A stretch of 26,760 nucleotides of DNA from PALSA-1296 sp038322815 (GTDB lineage Bacteria; Bacteroidota; Ignavibacteria; Palsa-1295): the NCBI GenBank assembly GCA_038322815.1, contig JBBQGG010000042.1, positions 1 through 26,760 on the forward strand. The letters run 5' to 3'. The position numbers and the translations under genes are program-made. Below the pieces are notes generated by a model. It worked only from the letters and a program-made list of their open reading frames with translations. It was not told where the DNA came from and searched no databases. Shown in pieces: positions 24,301-26,760 of the stretch; positions within the stretch are counted from its first letter, which is position 1; every line of letters begins with the position of its first letter.

Positions 24301-25248
24301 AACCGTAACCGTTTTGCCTGCTCCAACACCTTGTGCCGGAAATTCTATGAGTATTGCATCATCAACCTGCTGAGGAGGAGTGCCGTAAGAAGTGCCGAAC
24401 GGCCATGCACCCTGACCAAAGATCGTGTTCGTCATTGTCGGCCAGTCACCGATCGTCATGCGAAACGGTTTTATTAAATTAAGCGGCGCTCCATAATCCA
24501 TATATCCCATTCCGCTTAATCCGGGATTCAGAGACGGATTATTTGGAAGTGTATAGAGAAATCCGATATAAAACCAGGGAAGTGTTTGCGAAGGAGTTGA
24601 CGGATTAGGGAATTGCTGCCAAAGATTTTTATAGCTCCATTTTGTCAGGATCGTTGGTCCGTCAGTGGAGTTAGGTGCCTGTTTGGATCCAGGATCCGAA
24701 ATCTGAATATCCTGTAAATACTGGCATGCAACACTAACCGGCGTTCCCGGACTATTATTTTTGAAACTCCATTTATAAACGATCTGTCCGCTCTTCGTAA
24801 AAGCCACCGGATAAATATCCTGAATAATATCAACGTTGTTTTTATTGTACCAAATAGTACGAATGGTATCTGCTATTTTTGTTGTAACTCCATCGGTAAG
24901 CTGCTTTACATTTGCCGGAGGATTTTGAATGACATCGTTATTGGTAAAATATGTACCGCTTATTGAGCATGTAAAATAACTATGATCCGGAAAGTCAAGT
25001 GACGGATCGAATGATCTTCCAGGGGGCAAAAGAACGTTCACTCGGCCTGATTGCCCGTCGACATTCGCCCAAATGAATTGGTTGTTCGTTGCAATTGCTC
25101 CAAGCACATTCATCGGCGCAACTCTTTTTTCATTTCTCTGCGCCTGCACATTGGCAACAAAAAAACTTATAGAAATTACAATGTAAAGTATAAACGAATA
25201 CACGCCTGATACTGCTATTTTCTTTGATGGGGAAAGTAAGCCCTTCAT
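21358..25248 (-). CDS. Large modular T9SS cargo protein, paralogue 3 (longest form)
   Basis: A 1296-residue exported protein. I prefer the ATG at 25248 to one 48 bases upstream because AGAGAGAA precedes it and a signal sequence follows directly (MKGLLSPSKKIAVSGVYSFI, cleavage near ANVQAQ). The N-terminal domain (about 30-475) is nearly identical to that of paralogue 1. Five Cys-containing modules lie at about 476-580, 586-690, 691-790, 792-900 and 903-1000. The beta-sandwich region, about 1005-1192, has FYVPVYFVKNDS, ITDFKLTFTMTGDVNSVVFD and DSVVLLYFHAL, as in paralogue 2. The last 85 residues are a T9SS type A sorting domain (NRPNPFSHQTTFTYTV, DILGREVFRIVDQ, GGTYVARL, VAVEK). It follows an outer-membrane barrel and OmpA gene pair, separated by a probable terminator. 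Role: surface-exposed, possibly adhesive or part of an extracellular layer. Confidence 0.87.
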   Translation of the reverse strand: MKGLLSPSKKIAVSGVYSFILYIVISISFFVANVQAQRNEKRVAPMNVLGAIATNNQFIWANVDGQSGRVNVLLPPGRSFDPSLDFPDHSYFTCSISGTYFTNNDVIQNPPANVKQLTDGVTTKIADTIRTIWYNKNNVDIIQDIYPVAFTKSGQIVYKWSFKNNSPGTPVSVACQYLQDIQISDPGSKQAPNSTDGPTILTKWSYKNLWQQFPNPSTPSQTLPWFYIGFLYTLPNNPSLNPGLSGMGYMDYGAPLNLIKPFRMTIGDWPTMTNTIFGQGAWPFGTSYGTPPQQVDDAILIEFPAQGVGAGKTVTVGKTSYGTGEYEKCVGSLFSIDFYPHHLVWTKQGASGFYTPNPVHVEKFAVNPDKINSSANTKIKLTVGDDMNITDITGIPNLGKSQIQPTSGNGVFLGPGDVGYFDWWAWANPALFCTGADVDSLIYTASCGVCPPGFLNEVGMQECDQLITIDCAEADLDAPIDSIYSDNLPCTVKKFIDVHDDRKTDRGLQGISWHPSSKADSANQAKFNITVTPPIQPCFNDKLIHTVTIQKLDSTIGGCYDFTFIDCLGHQSNAQVCLQACPLVKNFDTLPPVFSLIKQSGSYDASLCNNRIDSFEVTELRQYDKGICKLDTIPGSVNNMILKSVPFSPGDLRVRFSVHVIDSMHDGNLCIRATDCATVPKSNYTDTCFHYCTIKDTLAPRITITKDANKAGLWNVVVRDDTAWDRHIDSVFIIKPVNVLPTFIAVNISGSPVYVFTMTSPDTTKPSSFCIEATDLAGNRSVVDAHCAFQGVGKDSLCPNIVITPPLNTNPTSISVNVNDIHFTDPPANTNKYVWDTGVDSVWFTNNTGMIVPSPISGNGAMTIPQFIISVKDTNAVDTVSCVTINVSDKKGNICSATYCYPYIPDVVAPLITLWYNPLDKSQIFGVITDSTLEDRGLDSITLIHSTPGIDTNLKFKQIQLQGAKVQVIDGSNAITRDPKRSSVGTLLALDRWGSLSHIPSVTSHIATVDFAVWVQDFAMKPGIQPNQGASFYVPVYFVKNDSFRVRRKEITDFKLTFTMTGDVNSVVFDSASQISTEMEVANWNRGNPMNRPTWGPPNSTTITVTGTMLPNGKPLASLPLETLALGTHQDSVVLLYFHALTDQSTRQVTLTVDSLILNQGRDSVYKGTTSGAFTSTARMPAPYGSVGGANIVITGACAPRLTSDNLHPSSVSLDPNRPNPFSHQTTFTYTVAEDGPVRIAIHDILGREVFRIVDQFQKQGTYTVTYDGSSLSGGTYVARLQTGGVVVSRRVAVEK
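23853..23955. repeat. 103-base direct repeat, copy in paralogue 3
   Basis: Identical to 16141-16243 in paralogue 1. The corresponding part of paralogue 2, which lies physically between the two copies, is not identical, so the sharing skips the middle gene. Confidence 0.85.
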
Positions 25249-25423
25249 AATATTTTTCTCTCTAGGATAATTGCACGTATAACCCAAAAGCGACACAAAA
25301 TCACGTAATAGTATAAACCCTAACTTCGGCTACATTGTGCCGCAAAACCATAAATGATAAGGATCTCCCAAAATCATGTTTTTTGGATTAGAAAACGTGG
25401 CAGAAGACCGCTAAAGCTACAAA

Positions 25424-25447
25424 AGCATACATCAATAGATGTTTGCT
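25424..25447 (-). terminator. Probable intrinsic terminator of the OmpA/barrel operon
   Basis: On the minus strand AGCAAACATC pairs with GATGTATGCT around a TATT loop (10-bp stem, one mismatch), followed directly by TTTTG. It lies nine bases after the stop of the beta-barrel gene. The rest of the 25249-25455 gap is AT-rich, without a gene, and must hold the promoter of paralogue 3; I see no exact consensus for it. Confidence 0.5.
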
Positions 25448-25455
25448 TAGCCTCA

Positions 25456-26280
25456 TTAATCCAGTTTATATTTCAAACCTACGGTAAAGTATAATGAAGA
25501 GATCTTCCAATCTGCTGCGCCATTTATTCCGAGTAAATTAGGACGCACGGTGGTGAAAGGGAAATCGTAGGTGACCATAGGTGCAATGACGGCATTATCG
25601 CCGACGGGTATATCCCATCCTGCCGTAACCAATGCAGAAATACGAGTGGAGACTGCACTTGCGATCTTTCCTGATTCAAGTGTTTCCGAGCGTGTCCCGT
25701 TCTCAAAACGAACATTGTGAATCACATCTCCATTATCAAGTGTGATCGTACTGTTATTGAGTTCACGGGTATGCGTGAACTTACTCGAGATAAGAAATCC
25801 GATTCCGGGCCCGGCTTGTAGGAAGAATCCGTTGCGGAAAAATTCATACCGAACAAAAGGAGCAAGAACGAGGAAGGTCTCCTTCACACTTCCATTTCGT
25901 GTGAATCCGAAAGGTCCGCTTGAAATAGAATCCTTCTCAACGTACGTGATAACTGCAGTATCATGGACAACAGTCGAAGTAGTAAAATTTTTAAAATCGA
26001 ATTTAACTCCTAAACCAAATGTCCATTCATAGCTTACCGGAAGTTCAAAAAGTAATCCTCCAAGGAATCCGTTTCCGGAGCCGCCGGAAAACTCACATTT
26101 GCAGATCGCCTGAAAAGTACCTGTCTGGATATGCGACCCCATGCCTAATTCGATTCCGATCATCGGCGGCGGAGCACCGGGTCCAAAAAGATCGCCGCGA
26201 CTGAGGATCTGTGACCTGATCGGCGAAGCAGCGAGCAATAATAAAAGAGCAAGCCCAACGATATGATAATTTTTTTTCAT
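25456..26280 (-). CDS. Outer-membrane beta-barrel protein
   Basis: A 274-residue protein, taking the ATG at 26280, which gives a good signal peptide (MKKNYHIVGLALLLLLAASP, cleavage near IRSQ); a longer start at 26331 would overlap the OmpA gene and add a non-signal start. The mature part shows alternating hydrophobic/polar beta strands broken by turns: MIGIELGMGSHIQTG, YEWTFGLGVKFDFKNF, LVLAPFVRYEFF, GFFLQAGPGIGFLIS and LYFTVGLKYKL near the end. This is the outer-membrane barrel (PorT/OMP_b-brl-like) pattern, with an aromatic residue near the C-terminus. It lies 19 bases after the OmpA-family gene and is probably co-transcribed with it. No specific substrate or partner can be named. Confidence 0.8.
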   Translation of the reverse strand: MKKNYHIVGLALLLLLAASPIRSQILSRGDLFGPGAPPPMIGIELGMGSHIQTGTFQAICKCEFSGGSGNGFLGGLLFELPVSYEWTFGLGVKFDFKNFTTSTVVHDTAVITYVEKDSISSGPFGFTRNGSVKETFLVLAPFVRYEFFRNGFFLQAGPGIGFLISSKFTHTRELNNSTITLDNGDVIHNVRFENGTRSETLESGKIASAVSTRISALVTAGWDIPVGDNAVIAPMVTYDFPFTTVRPNLLGINGAADWKISSLYFTVGLKYKLD

Positions 26281-26299
26281 TCTCTGCTTTAATGCTTGA

Positions 26300-26760
26300 T
26301 TATTGCTTACCCATGATACGAACTTCGACACGGCGGTTCAGTGCATCGTCTTTTTCTGTATTTCCTTTAGCCAGTGGAACAGATTTTCCCAACCCTTTCA
26401 CGACTGCAACCTGATCAGTTCCTACTCCTTGCGCGAGAAGGTAGTCAACGACAGTATTTGCTCGTCTCTGCGAAAGCTTCTGATTATATTCATCCGTACC
26501 GTGTTCATCGGTATGTCCCGAAATTTCTATGCGAACATTAGGATTCTCTTTCACCTGTTGAATGAAATGCGACATCTTTGGAGATTCATTTGTCTTCAGA
26601 TCACTCATATTATAATCGAAATTAACCATAACAGGCGGAATTCCTGTAGGCGTCAGGCGCACTTCTTTTTTTACTACGATAAGTGCCTCACGTTTTAACG
26701 GAATCTCGATCGGAGATTCATACGCTTCGTAATCTTTTAACTCCGCGGAAATTTTATATT
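26300..26760 (-). CDS. OmpA-family peptidoglycan-binding protein, C-terminal part (cut by window edge)
   Basis: The frame is open from the right edge, so the gene's 5' end lies outside; the visible 152 codons end in a TAA at 26300. The visible start (YKISAELKDYEAYES ... IEIPLKRE) looks like a beta-sandwich linker. The OmpA C-terminal domain follows: VMVNFDYNMSDL, then NPNVRIEISGHTDEHGTDEY, then NQKLSQRRANTVVDYLLAQG, then GLGKSVPLAKG and ALNRRVEVRI. The aspartate of HTDEHG and the arginine of LSQRRA are the residues that bind diaminopimelate in peptidoglycan. It should tie the outer membrane, and perhaps the neighbouring barrel, to the cell wall. Confidence 0.88.
   Translation of the reverse strand, partial: YKISAELKDYEAYESPIEIPLKREALIVVKKEVRLTPTGIPPVMVNFDYNMSDLKTNESPKMSHFIQQVKENPNVRIEISGHTDEHGTDEYNQKLSQRRANTVVDYLLAQGVGTDQVAVVKGLGKSVPLAKGNTEKDDALNRRVEVRIMGKQ

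Noticed and set aside
17583..25248. Repeated modules considered as a tandem DNA repeat or CRISPR-like array
   Set aside because: The repetition is at protein level, with about 100-residue units and diverged DNA; there are no short identical repeats with spacers.

Overview
The window looks like the chromosome of a member of the Bacteroidota/Chlorobi superphylum that uses type IX secretion (T9SS), most plausibly a Kapabacteria/Ignavibacteria-type lineage. This rests on four seen features: several large secreted proteins ending in a PNPF-type C-terminal sorting domain, a GWxTD-domain protein, lamin-tail and choice-of-anchor style modules, and a perfect Bacteroidota-type promoter (TTTG-N19-TAnnTTTG). 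The lineage name is inference. Base composition looks AT-leaning throughout. I see no tRNA, rRNA, CRISPR array, transposase or phage gene.

Layout. All genes except one read on the minus strand. Bases 1-278 hold the 5' end of a secreted cupredoxin-like protein. Bases 279-740 are non-coding, with a long inverted repeat and a terminator-like hairpin. Bases 741-2502 hold a secreted IgGFc-binding/choice-of-anchor-D protein that appears broken, with the two halves in different frames and domain pieces missing at the junction. Bases 2776-3681 encode a DUF948/YtxH membrane-associated pair. Bases 3792-13368 form a compact minus-strand cluster, in transcription order: rimO, a GWxTD protein, a divergent glycerate-kinase homologue (with its own Bacteroidota-type promoter), a small exported protein, a lipoprotein with a pseudopilin-like region, a small exported protein sharing that lipoprotein's C-terminal domain, and an AddB-like nuclease.

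The only plus-strand gene, 13457-15130, is a lamin-tail-domain surface protein that diverges from rimO and converges on the next block. Bases 15182-25248 are a tandem array of three large paralogous secreted proteins (776, 1234 and 1296 aa). Each has the same roughly 430-residue N-terminal domain, then two or five Cys-containing modules of about 100 residues; the two longer ones add a beta-sandwich region that resembles a cohesin fold; all end in a T9SS sorting domain. Parts of the first and third genes are identical at DNA level over 103 bases, pointing to recent gene conversion or duplication. Bases 25456-26760 hold an outer-membrane beta-barrel protein preceded in the same operon by an OmpA-family peptidoglycan-binding protein cut by the window edge.

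How it fits together. Much of the window builds the cell surface: T9SS cargo, an outer-membrane barrel, an OmpA anchor and lipoproteins. Housekeeping genes (rimO, addB-like, glycerate-kinase-like) lie between. The best candidates for undescribed biology are the tandem modular surface-protein array and the novel domain shared by the two neighbouring genes upstream of the addB-like gene.
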